From Shinisaurus crocodilurus (taxonomy: Eukaryota; Chordata; Lepidosauria; Squamata; Shinisauridae), in assembly GCA_021292165.1 (NCBI GenBank), contig CM037880.1, positions 142,602,564 to 142,666,563 of the forward strand: 64,000 bases of DNA. Direction: 5' to 3'. The stretch's first letter is position 1, and the number at the start of each line of letters is the position of its first letter. Positions 1 to 10,689 of this stretch are shown here, in pieces. The notes beneath the pieces are model-generated. The model did no database searches and was not told where the DNA came from. It was given only the letters and a program-made list of their open reading frames with translations. The position numbers and the translations under genes are program-made.

Positions 1-700
1 GCTGAGCATAGTGTCCTGGTAGATTGTGGTTGGGACTCGGGAGAGGCATTCCATCAGGTATTGCGGTCCCAAGCCGTGTAGAGCTTTATAGGTTAAAACC
101 AGCACCTTGAATCGGGCTTGGTATTATAGGCAACCAACGCAAGCGGGCCAGAACAGGTGTTATATGTTCAGACCTAGTTATTAATCTGGCTGCTACATTT
201 TGCACCAGCTGCAGCTTCCAAACAGTCTTCAAGGGCAGCCCCACGTAGAGTGCATTGCAGTAGTCAAGCTTAGAGATTACCAGTTCATAGATTACTGAAA
301 TCATGCTATCCCTGTTAAGATAGGGGCATAACTAGGCCACCAGCCAGAGCTGGTAGAAGGCACTCTTTGCCACTGAGGCCTCAAGTGACAATGATGGCTC
401 AAAGAGGACCCCCAAGCTACGGACCTGCTCCTTCAAGGGGACTGGATCCCCATCCAGAACAGGTTGAACACCCTCCATCCGGTCAGAGGAACCACCCACT
501 AGCAGAATCTCAGTCTTGTCTGGATTGAGCTTCAGTTTGTTAGCTCTCATCCAGTCCATTGTCAGAGCCAGGCACATCCACAGCCTCACCTGCTGATGAA
601 GATGAAAAGGAGAAATAGAGCTGCGTGTCATCAGTGTAGTGTACTGATGGCAACGCACTCCAAAAATGAGGGGAATTCTGAACAGGGTCATATCATATCA
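1..700 (-). mobile_element. L2-like LINE fragment (RT C-terminal part), degraded
   Basis: Read on the minus strand, two broken frames carry reverse-transcriptase features of the L2/CR1 LINE group: an interval with WMRANKLKLNPDKTEILLVG (about 332-560) and a C-terminal part with LDYCNALYVGLP and HITPVLARLRWLPI (about 140-290). The frames are joined only by frameshifts and deletions, so this is a dead copy. The element continues beyond base 1. The sequence at 1-110 resembles 52970-53045, another copy of the same family. It lies in the NFATC1 intron in the same orientation as the gene. Confidence 0.8.
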
Positions 701-791
701 TAGATTATAGAGTCTCTGAGGAACATCTTAACACATTCATATAGGAGTCGGCAGTCCTTTTGGCAGTACCAAAGTCCAAAGTCATTTAAGG

Positions 792-939
792 CAGAGATGT
801 GCAACTTGTGGCCCTCCAGATGCTGTTGGACTGCAACTCTCATCAGCCCTAGCCAGCATAGCCAATGGTGAGGGGAAGTGATGGGAGTTTCAGTCCAACA
901 ACATCTGGTGGGTCACAAGTTGCTCACCAGTCGCCACCA
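792..939. mobile_element. Foldback hAT-like MITE
   Basis: The ends are inverted copies of each other (GTGCAACTTGTGGCCCTCCAG on the left; CTGG..CACAAGTTGC on the right) around a core found in several other copies here (13846, 15358, 33973, 40418, 54374, 60308). The flanks show an imperfect 8-bp duplication, atttaagg and atttaggg. The class follows from the CAG start and 8-bp duplications seen in sister copies. Confidence 0.6.
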
Positions 940-1770
940 ATTTAGGGCTTTCAGGTCAATGCTTTTATGACTCTGCTGAAGCCATACCCAATATGACCCC
1001 TGCTGCTTCTGTCCAGGTGTGCCCCAAACGTCTGCTATCTGTGCCACTGGCCACTGAAACCCAAATCTGTGAGAACGAAAGATGCCCATTCCACACTAAT
1101 GGCTAGTGAGGAAGGGACCAAGTGCATAATCTACAGTCAAAATCTTCTTCATAACTATAAGGGGCAGAAACTTTTTTTAAAAGTGAAAGTTTAAGTTTGT
1201 CATTATTGTAGTGCTACCATGCCGCATTGTATTTAGCAGCCTGAGGTGACAGGCGTAAAGTTCTTATTCAAGCACAACTGGCAAGTTCATAAGGCCCATC
1301 CTGTTTCATGCACTGCTTCTTTATATGCTGCCATTTGAAACGTTCCTGGATAATTATCTAGAGAGACCCCGCTTGACTGCAACAATAATTTATATAATAC
1401 AGAGCAGCTGCATATCTCCTGTGGATGATCACTGCATATTATAAAACAGATGCTTCTATTTTTAAGCCAGTTCATATATGATAGATTTTTCTTTCTTTTT
1501 TTCTCCCCCTCGAGGACAAAATACCTATCAGATTATGACATTTTCAGGGTATTTCTTTCTTAAAAGCAGTAATCCATCAGTCATTGCAAATTCAAACCCT
1601 TTAACCTATAAAGGGGAATGATAAAATGGGAAACACAAGTTTCTTCTCTCTGTTTAGATCTCACAGTGACACCTGAAACATTGATTAAAAGGCACTTGGT
1701 GATCCCATTAGAAGGGCAGCCACATAATTCAAACCTGTGACCCATAATTAAAATACCGTTGTGAGTTCTG
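940..1770. other. Intronic stretch without recognised feature
   Basis: I see no exon, repeat family or structured element here. Short open frames are present but have no family features, so they are not annotated. Confidence 0.5.

Positions 1771-1801
<31 letters not shown>
1771..1801. repeat. (AAC)n microsatellite
   Basis: About ten AAC units in a row are seen directly. Confidence 0.95.
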
Positions 1802-2116
1802 TATTGACAATTAAATGTGGTTTTCCTGTGATGCTTTTAACAGTTTCATGGACTGTGGCTTGCCTGTGCAATTTTCTATTCTAGGTTGTCTTAATTGTGC
1901 ACTTAATTTCCTGAAGCACAATATAGTTACCGAACATATATTTATGGCAAGCATATATTTAGATTTTAAAAGTTCTTTGGGGGGACTAAGGAGACCCCAG
2001 CCATGCCACTCATGGGAGAATAAGCTGGAGAATATATGAAGAATTTAGAGACAGGTGTTCTGTGAGAGTAAGAGCTCCTCAAGGGTTGGCTCCAGGTTTA
2101 TTCTTTCACTGAACAG

Positions 2117-2204
2117 TCCCATTTAAATCAATAGAACTTAAGGTAGTTGTGACTAATTTAAGTCCTACAGATTCCAATGGGTCTAATAAATCTGAATCCA
2201 ACCC
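2117..2204. mobile_element. Foldback MITE, TTGGATCCAA-type ends
   Basis: Ends in GAATCCAACCC and carries the internal palindrome of a family repeated at 4953, 9984, 24801, 49609, 52143 and 53305 (cores like ATTGAAATCAATGG and ACTTAAGT). The left end is worn. Confidence 0.6.
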
Positions 2205-3516
2205 AGTAGATTTTTAAAGTGTACATCTAAAAATGTGATGTATGAATGAGACAAACATGATTGGAAACCCATGTATCATCCTGTGCCAGGATTGACTGCA
2301 GTTCCCTATTGACAACCTGGGATTTGAACTTTTTCAGGAGCCTTGGGGGAAGGGGTTGTATTTGCTTGGATTTTCATTTAGTCAATTGGCAACACAGTTC
2401 ACATTTTAACATTTATTATTAAAAGTTTCAATTTGCGTTACAAATATATGTTATAATGTCCAAACTACCACTGCAAGCTTTTAAAAGCAAAACTGTTCTC
2501 CCTTTTCTGGGTATGTACACCAGTGGGGCAGGAGTGGGGAGAATACAACAATTGTAAAGAACTGCAAATTAAGCAAAAGAAAGATAAAAGATGTTACAGC
2601 AGCCAAAATAACACAATGACTGCAGAGTAATAAACTTTAACAAGGTAGCAAGATGTGTAACACGTGGAAATATGAAAGCTACTAGTGATTCCACAGATGC
2701 CGTGTCAAGCTCAAGCAGTAAAATGCCCACAGCTGTGGTTATTTCAGGCACATGGAAGTTGTTCTCACTGCTAAAACCTTCTTGGCAGACAGGGCATATG
2801 TTGTACCCTGTGGGATCAGACAGCTCTGCTGACTGTTTATTCCAACTTAAGTAGAAATGTGGTAGAATCCTAGATCTGCTGTCTCCTACTTTTGAACCAG
2901 GTTGCCTTGGGAGCAGCTATCTGTGCTGTCCTTATTTTGAAGTCACAATTGTGTGACACTCATCCATGTGTTGAAAGCAGGCAGAAAACAGAAGGCCCAG
3001 GAAGAATGAAATCCTGATGTACTGCATTCACAAAAAGTCTGCATGCTCGGAAAAGATTACATTGGGCTCACAAGTTTTAGAATGTTGATTCAGCATCAAT
3101 AAAGATACTCCAAAATGAATTTCTGAAGCCGTATGCTATTTGTTTTAGATGATATAAAATCCAATATGCAAACCCAGCACATTCTGTGCTGCAGACAAAA
3201 AAAAACTGATACATTGGGAAACTTTGGTAAAGACATAATGGGGCAGTTCCTTTTGGCATGGTACATGGGCATATCAAATATTTGGCAGCTAATCTTCCAG
3301 TACTTTACGGAGAGAGAAGTATATATTCATATAGGTGTTGGGTGCCTTTGTTTGCTATAGACATCTAATGAAATGTGAGTCATGAAAAAGCTATTCTTCA
3401 ATCAAAAACTAAACTACTAGTAAACCACTTCAATCAAGAAGTAAACAACTATGAAATTCCAAGTAATATCAAGTCACAACAAGATTTGTATTCCTCTGGA
3501 TAGATGATAGTATACA
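2205..3516. other. Intronic stretch without recognised feature
   Basis: No exon or named repeat was recognised. Short open frames on both strands lack any family motif. Confidence 0.45.
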
Positions 3517-3679
3517 GGCCTGTGGCTTATGCTGGTTCAGCTTGTCTGAGCATGGAAAGCTAATCAGGGTCAAGCCTGGTTATTACTTGGATGGGAGACC
3601 CCTCCTCTAGTTTCCTGCATTGAGCAGGGGGTTGGACTCAATGGCCTTGTAGGCTCCTTCCAACTCTATGATCTATGAA
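3517..3679 (+). mobile_element. 5S-rRNA-derived SINE
   Basis: The head follows 5S rRNA: GGAAAGCTAATCAGGGTC and TTACTTGGATGGGAGACC match the internal control region (box A and box C) of 5S genes. It then switches to a tail GGACTCAATGGCC..CCTTCCAACTCTATGAT..TATGA that looks like a CR1 LINE 3' end. That head-plus-LINE-tail design is a SINE3-type SINE, not a 5S gene. Other copies: 23746, 39906 and 41190. Confidence 0.85.
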
Positions 3680-3910
3680 ATCAACTCCAGATCAAAACAC
3701 CTGGTGTGTGTGTGTACATAAATGTGTGCACTGACATATTCACTACAGAAAGCTGCACAATCAGTTTTGATGGGATGTTTCACAAATCAATTATAGTATA
3801 CTGGTTTATTTTTGAATCTGTCACATTGTACAGTAATTAAAAACATATTTAATAGGTTATGTGGAATTGAGAAATACAGTTTTATGGTTGATACACTATT
3901 TGAAAACAAT

Positions 3911-4118
3911 GGGCAAAATCCAATGTTGCGTGAGCAGACCTCTGCTCAAATAATTGGACTTTCCCCTCTCCCCCCATATGCCTCCCCCACACCTCCCTAA
4001 AATCTGCTCTGGAGGGGCCCCCAACCCTCTGGAGCAGATTTTGAGGGAGCATAGGGGTATGTAGGGGGAGGAGGAACTGCATCTTCCCCATTATGCTTAC
4101 AGAAACTGTTCCATTGGT
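3911..4118. mobile_element. Unnamed about 210-bp interspersed repeat
   Basis: Begins GGGCAAAATCCAATGTTG and shares order and sequence with 15501-15722: a pyrimidine-rich block, CTCTGGAGGGG / CCCTCCAGAGCAGATTT, and ATTATGC near the right end. Probably a non-autonomous DNA transposon. The ATCCAA end resembles the GGGTTGTATCCAA MITEs nearby. Confidence 0.5.
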
Positions 4119-4322
4119 AGGAACAAGACCCATCTCTTCACACAGACTTTCCCTGAAGTGTGACCCAGCAGCTGTGGACTGTAGCACACACTAGAGTGTG
4201 TAGTTTTACTTCTGAATAGCACTTTTATTAGTGTGTCATTTTATTTAGATTTTATTGTTGTTTGATGGTATGACATTGTATGTTCACCGCTTTGAAACTT
4301 TGTGGAAAACAGTATATAAATC
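4119..4322 (+). mobile_element. L2-like LINE 3' end
   Basis: The piece CCCATCTCTTCACACAGACTT matches the last codons of an L2-like ORF (LFTQTF). It is followed by a T-rich 3' UTR with ACCGCTTTGAAACT and GTATATAAAT, the usual end of these LINEs. The (GAG)n run begins right at the tail. Confidence 0.6.
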
Positions 4323-4372
4323 TGAGGAGGAGGAGGAGGAGGAGGAGGAGGAGGAGGAGGAGGAGGAGGAAA
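4323..4372. repeat. (GAG)n microsatellite
   Basis: About 15 GAG units sit at the end of the LINE tail. It creates the poly-Glu and poly-Ser open frames on the two strands, which are not genes. Confidence 0.95.
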
Positions 4373-4456
4373 GGATTATTTGTATAGCACCCAAGGAGAG
4401 TGTACACACTAATGCTTCAATACTAATGAAAAAAGAAACTTTGACTGCAATCAAAC

Positions 4457-4528
4457 TTTGACTGCAATCCTGTTCACACTTACGTAGAAGTAAGCCCCAC
4501 ACTAGGACTTGTTTCTGAGTAAACATAC
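4457..4528. mobile_element. Palindromic MITE (GCAATCCTAT / AGTAAGTCCC family), partial
   Basis: GACTGCAATCCTGTTCACACTTACGTAGAAGTAAGCC..GAGTAAACAT follows the left half and centre of a palindromic family with many copies here (5926, 6986, 8328, 41711, 41803, 42792, 53048, 63209, 63302). Confidence 0.65.
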
Positions 4529-4789
4529 AAACAACAAACCCTCCGACCTGGAAGCTGTTCTCCCGCTTCTTAACAAATAGAAAATCTCTGTATTTACCCA
4601 GTGATGAGGGAAATATACACTGCACCTGCTCACAAGCATTTCTACATTTTCTACATTGAAAATAGAAGCCAGGATTGAGCTCAGACATCAATTAAGCCCT
4701 GAAATATCCAATACATTGTTGTGCCAATTTTGCATCCTGGCTCCTCCCAAAGAATCCTGGGCACTTTAGTTTGGTGAGTGTGTTCAGTG

Positions 4790-4930
4790 GTGCTGTCAGG
4801 GTGGGACTTTGGGGCAGACGTCAAGGACCCCCACTCAGCAGAATGAGCAGGAGGGCTCTCAAATGCTGCAAGGCTAGCATACCAAATTTTAAAGGAAGTG
4901 AAGAAATCTGCATTGCCATCTAAAGAGGGT
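4790..4930. repeat. Interspersed repeat shared with 25975-26115
   Basis: GTCAGGGTGGGACTTTGGGG, CTCAGCAGAATGAGCAGGA and TCTAAAGAGG recur in the same order at 25975-26115. A short piece also recurs near 56385. Class unknown. Confidence 0.5.
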
Positions 4931-4952
4931 GGCCCATCAGAACATGAGGTTG

Positions 4953-5046
4953 GTTCCAGGTTTAGTAATACTTAGGGTAGATCCACTGAAATCAATGAAA
5001 CTTAAGCTGGCCATGGCTAGCTTAAGACTCATGGATTTAAATGGTC
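4953..5046. mobile_element. Foldback MITE, TTGGATCCAA-type
   Basis: Shows the family core CTTAGGGTAGATCCACTGAA, AATCAATGAAACTTAAGCTGG and GCTAGCTTAAG, an internal palindrome. It ends about 15 bp before the solo LTR. Confidence 0.6.
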
Positions 5047-5060
5047 TACTTGAAGCATGG

Positions 5061-5788
5061 TGTAATGGGAGTTGCAGAAGATGGCGAGGAGTGCAGTGTT
5101 GCACAACAGTCCTGCCTCAATGCCCTGTATTATGCTTTGTATGATACTATGCTCTGTATTATGCTCTGTATGGTATTATACCCTGTATTTTGCTCTGTAA
5201 TAGCAAGGCATGACCTTGCTTAAATTGTGAGTTGGCTGCTAGCCAGGCTGATGCAATCTTCAGCAACTTGCTGGCGTGTGACCTGGCTGCAGGCCAGAGG
5301 AATGACACTGCACAACAGCCCAGGTGCTACCAATAAAGCATGGGGAGAGATCGCATTCCTCTCATGGAGGAATGCCCATGGAGTTTGGTGCTAGAAAAGT
5401 ATATAAGACTAGCAAATGCAGACTAAGCTGGTGGTTGTTGGTAGGTTGTGTGTGTAGTGGTGGAGTGCTGAAGAATCGGAAGGAGCAAGGAGGAGCAGAG
5501 GAAGCTGTTCAGAGCGCCCTGCAGAAGCCCCCACGCTGAAAGCTGATACCCAGGCGGAGAGCTGCTGGAACTAGCAGGGTTGCTTGGAAATAATACAGTG
5601 ACTGTGTAGCTAAGGGGTGGGAGTTCCACCAGGGAACTTGGAGGAAGGCATAGCATTGTTGTATTTCATGCTCAGTTTTGCAATAAAGATGTTTTTTGGC
5701 TTTAACTTCCTGGAGGAGTATTTATTATGGTCTGAAAATCCCTCAAAGAACTTTTGTCAATCCCTTTTGGGGAACCTGTGGCAAAACA
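5061..5788 (+). mobile_element. Solo LTR of an endogenous retroelement
   Basis: Starts TGTAATGG and ends AAAACA (TG...CA). It is flanked on both sides by the same five bases, CATGG (5056-5060 and 5789-5793). A TATA-like GTATATAAG lies at 5399-5407 and a polyadenylation signal AATAAA at 5682-5687, in the order expected for U3-R-U5. U3 carries a degenerate CTCTGTAT repeat at about 5122-5200. No internal coding region adjoins it, so recombination between two LTRs is inferred. The 5-bp duplication fits Gypsy or ERV-L-like elements; the family is not identified. Confidence 0.7.
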
Positions 5789-5925
5789 CATGGCTAAATC
5801 TGGAACCAACCCATTAAGTCGAGGCTACGGAGAATCCTCTGTGATCTCTGGGCCCCTAACAAAACTAGAGTTCCTATGTTTTTATGGGAGGTGGGGATGA
5901 CCATTAAACTAGATTACAACTGCAA

Positions 5926-6020
5926 TCCTATACCCACTTACTTGGGAGTAAGCGCTATTGAACTTAATGAGACTTACTAGATAAGTGCTTACTCACAAGT
6001 AAGATTGCTTGAGGACTGTA
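5926..6020. mobile_element. Palindromic MITE (GCAATCCTAT / AGTAAGTCCC family)
   Basis: CTGCAATCCTATACCCACTT and GGGAGTAAGCGCTATTGAAC are followed by the inverted half TTAATGAGACTTACT. The right end is rearranged. Confidence 0.7.
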
Positions 6021-6424
6021 GCTATTATATGATATATCTGTAACTATAAACTACAGGACATCTAAAACCATAGTATTTCACTTCTATTACACTGCTGAAC
6101 AATTCCATGTCAAAGACACTTAAACAAAAGCTAAGAAGGGGCTATTGAAATATTTCAGCTTCCCTTCTGCTTCACTAATCTGTAATCATTTGCCTCAAGA
6201 GTATTTTCCATCATAGATGGAGAAGTTTAGATAAGTTATTCCATTTTGCTGGAAGCAGCATGATTCACATGGCTATTAATCTGCTTGTATCAATACTTCT
6301 CTTATGAACACCGGGTTCTGTTGTAAACATTTTCTACATGCTAAAACTTGGCATACAAGATTAAAGGCTACCTGATTGCAAACAGAGCAGAACCTTAAAT
6401 GCACACAAATACCATCCACACACA

Positions 6425-6850
6425 AGCCTTTGAATGCGGGCCTTTGTGCAAAAACAGCACCCAGATGTTTGGGATTAATCCAGAATCAGAATCTAAATGC
6501 CAAGCGTGCAATGGGGATCCACAGATTACTATGGCTCTGAAGAATTAAATGTCAGGTACTTCCGCAGTTTTCCCCAAGTTGGATTGGTTGACCATGACAA
6601 GTATTCTTGAAACCAACGGTCAGCACATTGAAGCCACTTTCATATAAATGATTGACTTCCCGCCGCCCTCAGCCAATGTCAAAGTATTTGTAAGTCATGG
6701 GCAGCGGCAGCAGCATGGAGGGTGGTGTTGTAGAAATAACATCTCAGAAATGTTTCATCATGAATGTTAATGACATGGATTGCTTGAGACACCACTGGGA
6801 GTTTGTGTGAAATTCAAAAACCATTTTCTCTTGTGAAACTAACTGCCCAT
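6425..6850. other. Candidate conserved noncoding element in intron
   Basis: This is non-repetitive, compositionally complex sequence between repeats, with clusters of possible factor sites (for example ATAAATGATTGAC, GTGACAAATA-like and CCAATGTCAAAG). I see no open frame worth calling. The suggestion of a regulatory element rests only on its unique, non-decayed look and position inside NFATC1. Confidence 0.25.
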
Positions 6851-6884
6851 ACACTGGGAGGATGGCTTTAAGTTTAAGGAATGC

Positions 6885-6982
6885 GCTCTCTCCTCCATTT
6901 CAGTTCACAATCTGTAAAATGGGAATAAGAGCGACCTCACTGGGTTGTTGTGTCAAAATTATGTTTAAGTGCTTTGTACCCT
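6885..6982 (+). mobile_element. MIR-type SINE fragment
   Basis: TTCACAATCTGTAAAATGGGAATAA, then ACCTCACTGGGTTGTTGTG and AAGTGCTTTGTACCC, is the core and 3' part of the ancient amniote MIR SINE. The 5' tRNA part is lost. Confidence 0.75.
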
Positions 6983-6985
6983 AAG

Positions 6986-7078
6986 GCTGCAATACAATAC
7001 AGACTTAGCTGGGAGTAAGTGCCATTGAACTCAGTGGGACTTACTGCTGAGTAGACATGCATAGGATTGCATTGTAAA
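6986..7078. mobile_element. Palindromic MITE (GCAATCCTAT / AGTAAGTCCC family), well kept
   Basis: The left arm GGCTGCAAT..GGGAGTAAGTGCCATTGAAC and the right arm GTGGGACTTACTGC..GCATAGGATTGCA are inverted copies meeting at TGAACTCAGTGG. One of the best-preserved copies in the window. Confidence 0.8.
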
Positions 7079-8325
7079 AGTATTTTATAAAATAATTTTA
7101 ATTATAATCATCCACATCTTTACATCCAAATCTGAGCTTTCTTTTAGGATAAGGAGTTCTTGTTGACAAATACAGGCAAATGAGACCATCTATCACAGAA
7201 TCTATATGAAAAACAATTAATTTAGGAATTTTCCAATCACCCTTCTGTTTTAGGATTTTTCCCCTCATATTCAGGAAGAGACACAGGAGGTAATACAATA
7301 GTTTTGGCAAATAAAGCTTATGACAGGGTGGATTTTGGAATCTGTATTATTTGCTGGAACCTAACCCAGACTTTGAAATGGAGCAGATGTATAAAATAAC
7401 AAAGAGTGTGTTTGCGGGAGGATTCCAGATCTATTGTGACAAATAACTAACTTTGGCAGGGTGTGTGTGTGTTTAAACTAATAATTTCAATTGTGTGTCC
7501 CATGATTATGTTTATGTCTGTGTTCACTTGCCCAGGATTATTTCATATACACGGGTTGAAGGAAGCCTGGTCAGGGCACTTGATTGGTAAAATAACTTAA
7601 ATCACACATTTACAGTAGCTTCCAGCTGTCCTGGGGCATGAGTTAATGAGATCACATGGAAACATATTGAAAACCAGGAAACATATTTTTTTTTTTTTTA
7701 CACAAAAGCAAAACAGTGGAAAAATATTATACACATAATACCGGAATTCATTTCACTTTCATCAACACACAGGGGAATGCTGTGTTCATTTTAACTGCAG
7801 GTGATAAAAAAAAAAAAAAATTAAACACACACACACAACAATCTTCTGTAAATTACCTAATGATTAAGGTGGTCCAATCACCAAGTGATTTTCCCTGATG
7901 TTAAACACACACATGCAAGGAACTAACCTAGCTACATTTTTCTCAACTAATGTAAATCTTTGGGAAGATAGCTTGATACACTTTTTTATGTTGCAGTTTC
8001 AGAAATCGCTAAAAGCCCACACTCCTAAAAATGTCGATTTAATACCTTCTGGGAGCCCAAAGCTGACCGTGAGTTTTACACACACACACAGTTTATAACT
8101 TTAATGCCCAAGTGTGTCGTTGTCCTTTCATACACAAACCCATGAAGCTACCATGTTGCATGAGGATTTACGTGTTCTCCATATGCCATCCAGTCTGAAC
8201 CCAAAAGTGTCCCAGAGGATTAGGCATGGGCCGCATGGCTATCATCAGTGCTGTCAGGTTTGCAGGGACTGAATGCTCTAAATCTGTGTGCCCACACTCT
8301 CAAATAAATCACATGCATTCTTGTT
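7079..8325. other. Intronic stretch with low-complexity runs only
   Basis: Contains a T run (about 7687-7700), an A run (about 7807-7820) and short CA tracts. No exon or transposon was recognised. Confidence 0.5.
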
Positions 8326-8327
8326 AG

Positions 8328-8405
8328 GCTGCAATCCTATACAAGCTTACCTAAGAATAAGCCCCATTGAACTTCAGTGTAAACACGCATTAGGATTGCA
8401 CTGAG
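8328..8405. mobile_element. Palindromic MITE (GCAATCCTAT family)
   Basis: Runs from GGCTGCAATCCTATACAAGC to GCATTAGGATTGCA, with AATAAGCCCCATTGAAC at the centre. Inverted ends are visible. Confidence 0.75.
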
Positions 8406-8519
8406 AGTTACACAAACATGCTTAGAAAGTGAGGAAAAGACAGCCAGGCTTGCAAAGTTTGCTGCAGGAACTCAGCTAATAAAGATATACACCTAATACA
8501 AAGTGTAGTCCAACAGCAT

Positions 8520-8890
8520 TTTATGCAGTCATTTATATAGCGCCGTACATGACACTTTGCAGAGTACAAAAGGACAGGTCCCCTGCTGCAAGGAGCTTAC
8601 AGTCTGAAATAATATTTAACAGGCACCAATTGTGGTATGTTTCTGGTGCTTGTTAAAGACCTCTCTCTTTACCCAGGCCTCCCCTGATTGATTGTGCTGC
8701 CCAGTTTGTTAATTGCTGTGTTCAATATTTTCTGATTTTAAATGTTTGAATTGATGAGTATGAGTATTTTATCATGATGTTGTATTTTAATGTCCAATTC
8801 TCCATTGTAAACCACTCCGAGAATTTTTTTTTTTTAAAAAAAGATATGGTAAGCTGTATATAAACTGATTAAATAAAATAAATAAATAAT
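8520..8890 (+). mobile_element. L2-like LINE fragments incl. 3' UTR
   Basis: 8520-8620 (TATATAGCGCCGTACATGAC, CTGCAAGGAGCTTACAGTCT) is a known type of reptile LINE piece. 8640-8890 reads through CTCTTTACCCAGGCCTCCC, TTGTAAACCACTCCGAGA and GTATATAAACTGATTAAATA to an (AAAT)n tail, the 3' end of an L2-like LINE in plus orientation. Confidence 0.55.
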
Positions 8891-8957
8891 AAAATTTGCC
8901 ACAAGGCAAACAATAAAGGGATGGAAATGGAGGCGGGGTAAGCAGGGAAAGAATATG

Positions 8958-9318
8958 CCATTGAGGGCTGGCATCACGGGTAGGCATGGTTGGGCACCTG
9001 CCGAGGGCCCACACCCCAGCAGGGGCCCACTGAAAATAGCCTCCTCAAATTGCTCCTCCTCTTCACCACTGAAACCTGCTTGTTCTCTTGTCTCTCACTC
9101 TGGCCCAGACAACGGGGATGGTGGTGGTGAGGAGCAGGAGCAGCAGATGCCACTGCCTATTTGCTCACCGGTCCTCTGCCTGTCAAGCAAGCAAGTGGTA
9201 GCAATGAGCAGCTGGTGACAGTGGTGGTGAAAAGGCAGACTCACTGAGGGAGTGGGTCAATTAGGGTTGCTTGGTCCAAGGGCCCTCAAAAACCTGGAGC
9301 TGACACTAACACCATTGT
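8958..9318. mobile_element. Unnamed about 350-bp interspersed repeat, copy 1
   Basis: Collinear with 17430-17793: GGTTGGGCACCTGCCGAGGG near the left, GTCAAGCAAGCAAGTGGTA in the middle and AGGGCCCTCAAAAACCTGGAG at the right. Probably a non-autonomous DNA transposon. The small open frames in it are not genes. Confidence 0.6.
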
Positions 9319-9359
9319 TTCAGTTATACGTGCTCAGGCTTAGTTACAGGCTTAGTAGG

Positions 9360-9745
9360 ACGTGGGAACTAGGAGGCTGAGCCAGAGGCTTCAAGGAAAC
9401 GGTTGGTTCTGAGGAAGGATTTGAAGGAAGTAGGAGAGGTGGGACCACACAGGCATTCCAGGAGGCAGTTCCAAGCATACAGGGCAGGGCAGCAAGGGCA
9501 GAGTTTTTTCTTGAGGGGACAGGAGACCTTCAGGCAGCAGAGGGTGGTGGAGCTGGAGGAACAAAGACCACAGGCAGGGGTGTATTGGTTTATAAGGGCA
9601 GAGAGATGGGGGGGGGCAATGCTATGGAGGGCTTTGAAGGTGAGAACAAGGAGCTTGTGTTGGATCCCTCAATGGACAGGAAACCAGTGAAGGGATTTAA
9701 GGCGGGGCATCATGCCATCAGAGCAATAAGAGAGGTGAATGAATT
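9360..9745 (-). mobile_element. LINE-like remnant
   Basis: Phrases such as GGAGGGCTTTGAAGGTGAGA, ACAAGGAGCTTGTGTTGGAT and GGAAACCAGTGAAGGGATTT are typical of L2/CR1-like LINE bodies in reptiles. The open frame at 9403-9690 is part of this remnant. Confidence 0.5.
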
Positions 9746-9983
9746 TGTTAGTGCTGCATAAATTTAGCAGAATAAATTACTGTGTTTGCTTGCTTGCTTG
9801 TTTTTATACAGTGCAGCCAAGGTTGCAATTTCAAGCAGAAGACTAGCATGGGAAGAGAGGAGTTTCTTAATTTTCCCTTAATACAATTTTCCCAATGGAA
9901 ATCAGCACCCCCCTCCCCGTCCCTCCACTGCTTTGACTCTCACCTGGGAAAATACACAGGTACACACCAAAAGTTCCATCCAT

Positions 9984-10066
9984 CAGGTTGTATCCAATGT
10001 CAGTCCTACTTACAGTAGACATTAAACTGAAGGGGACGTACATAAGATGTATTGGCTACAACCTAT
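9984..10066. mobile_element. Foldback MITE, GGTTGTATCCAAT type
   Basis: Left end GGTTGTATCCAATGTCAGTCC and right end ATTGGCTACAACC are inverted. The centre is shortened relative to 24801 and 49609. Confidence 0.7.
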
Positions 10067-10398
10067 AGACTATAGTTGTCCAGGGAACATAGGAGCTATT
10101 GTCTCATCATATGCCGGTACCAGAAGAACCAAATAGTCCTAAGCATCATGTTTTAAAACATTTATTCCCTGCCTTTTCTCCTAAGAGTTCAAGGTGGCTT
10201 ACAGCACCTCACCTATGTTCTGGGCATTAAATTCCTCACAATGCAGAACATAAGAGTACTGGCCATATTCCCACAAGTGGAAAAGTTAAAAATACTGCTA
10301 GCCTCTCCAGTTTGAAAAGCAGAACTACCAAGCTGTCTCTGTTATGACAGACTTTAGATGTGAGATAAATGGAGAAAGAGACTCTACAAAATGTATGA

Positions 10399-10400
<2 letters not shown>

Positions 10401-10430
<30 letters not shown>
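10401..10430. repeat. (GT)n microsatellite
   Basis: Fifteen GT units are seen directly. Confidence 0.95.
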
Positions 10431-10433
<3 letters not shown>

Positions 10434-10463
10434 AATATGGCCCTAAGGAAATGGCCATGAAAT

Positions 10464-10510
10464 ATATAAATAGGGCCTGGACATTAAAAATGTCCAGGCC
10501 CTATTTATAT
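10464..10510. repeat. Perfect 22-bp inverted repeat with 3-nt loop
   Basis: The left arm (10464-10485) is exactly complementary to the right arm (10489-10510), separated by AAA; one more outer pair also matches. Core of the arm: TAGGGCCTGGACATT. The lack of any mismatch suggests a recent origin or cruciform-prone DNA. A microRNA precursor is unlikely because the loop is only three bases. Confidence 0.85.
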
Positions 10511-10689
10511 AAAAAAAAACAAGGACAATCAAAGACCACACAGTAAGTGTATGGTTATAACATGCAGTTTAAAATTTTGTTTCATCGTACATTTTTATTT
10601 CTTTTGTCTTTTTATTATGTCTATATTATTATTTTACTGTTATATTATTGTTTCCACCAGCCAATTCTCAGCCAATTCCAGCCAAGACT

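Noticed and set aside
3517..3679. A 5S rRNA gene
   Set aside because: Only part of the 5S sequence is present, diverged and fused to a LINE-like tail, with sister copies elsewhere, so it is a SINE.
4255..4691. Poly-Glu and poly-Ser frames
   Set aside because: They are the (GAG)n microsatellite read in two directions.
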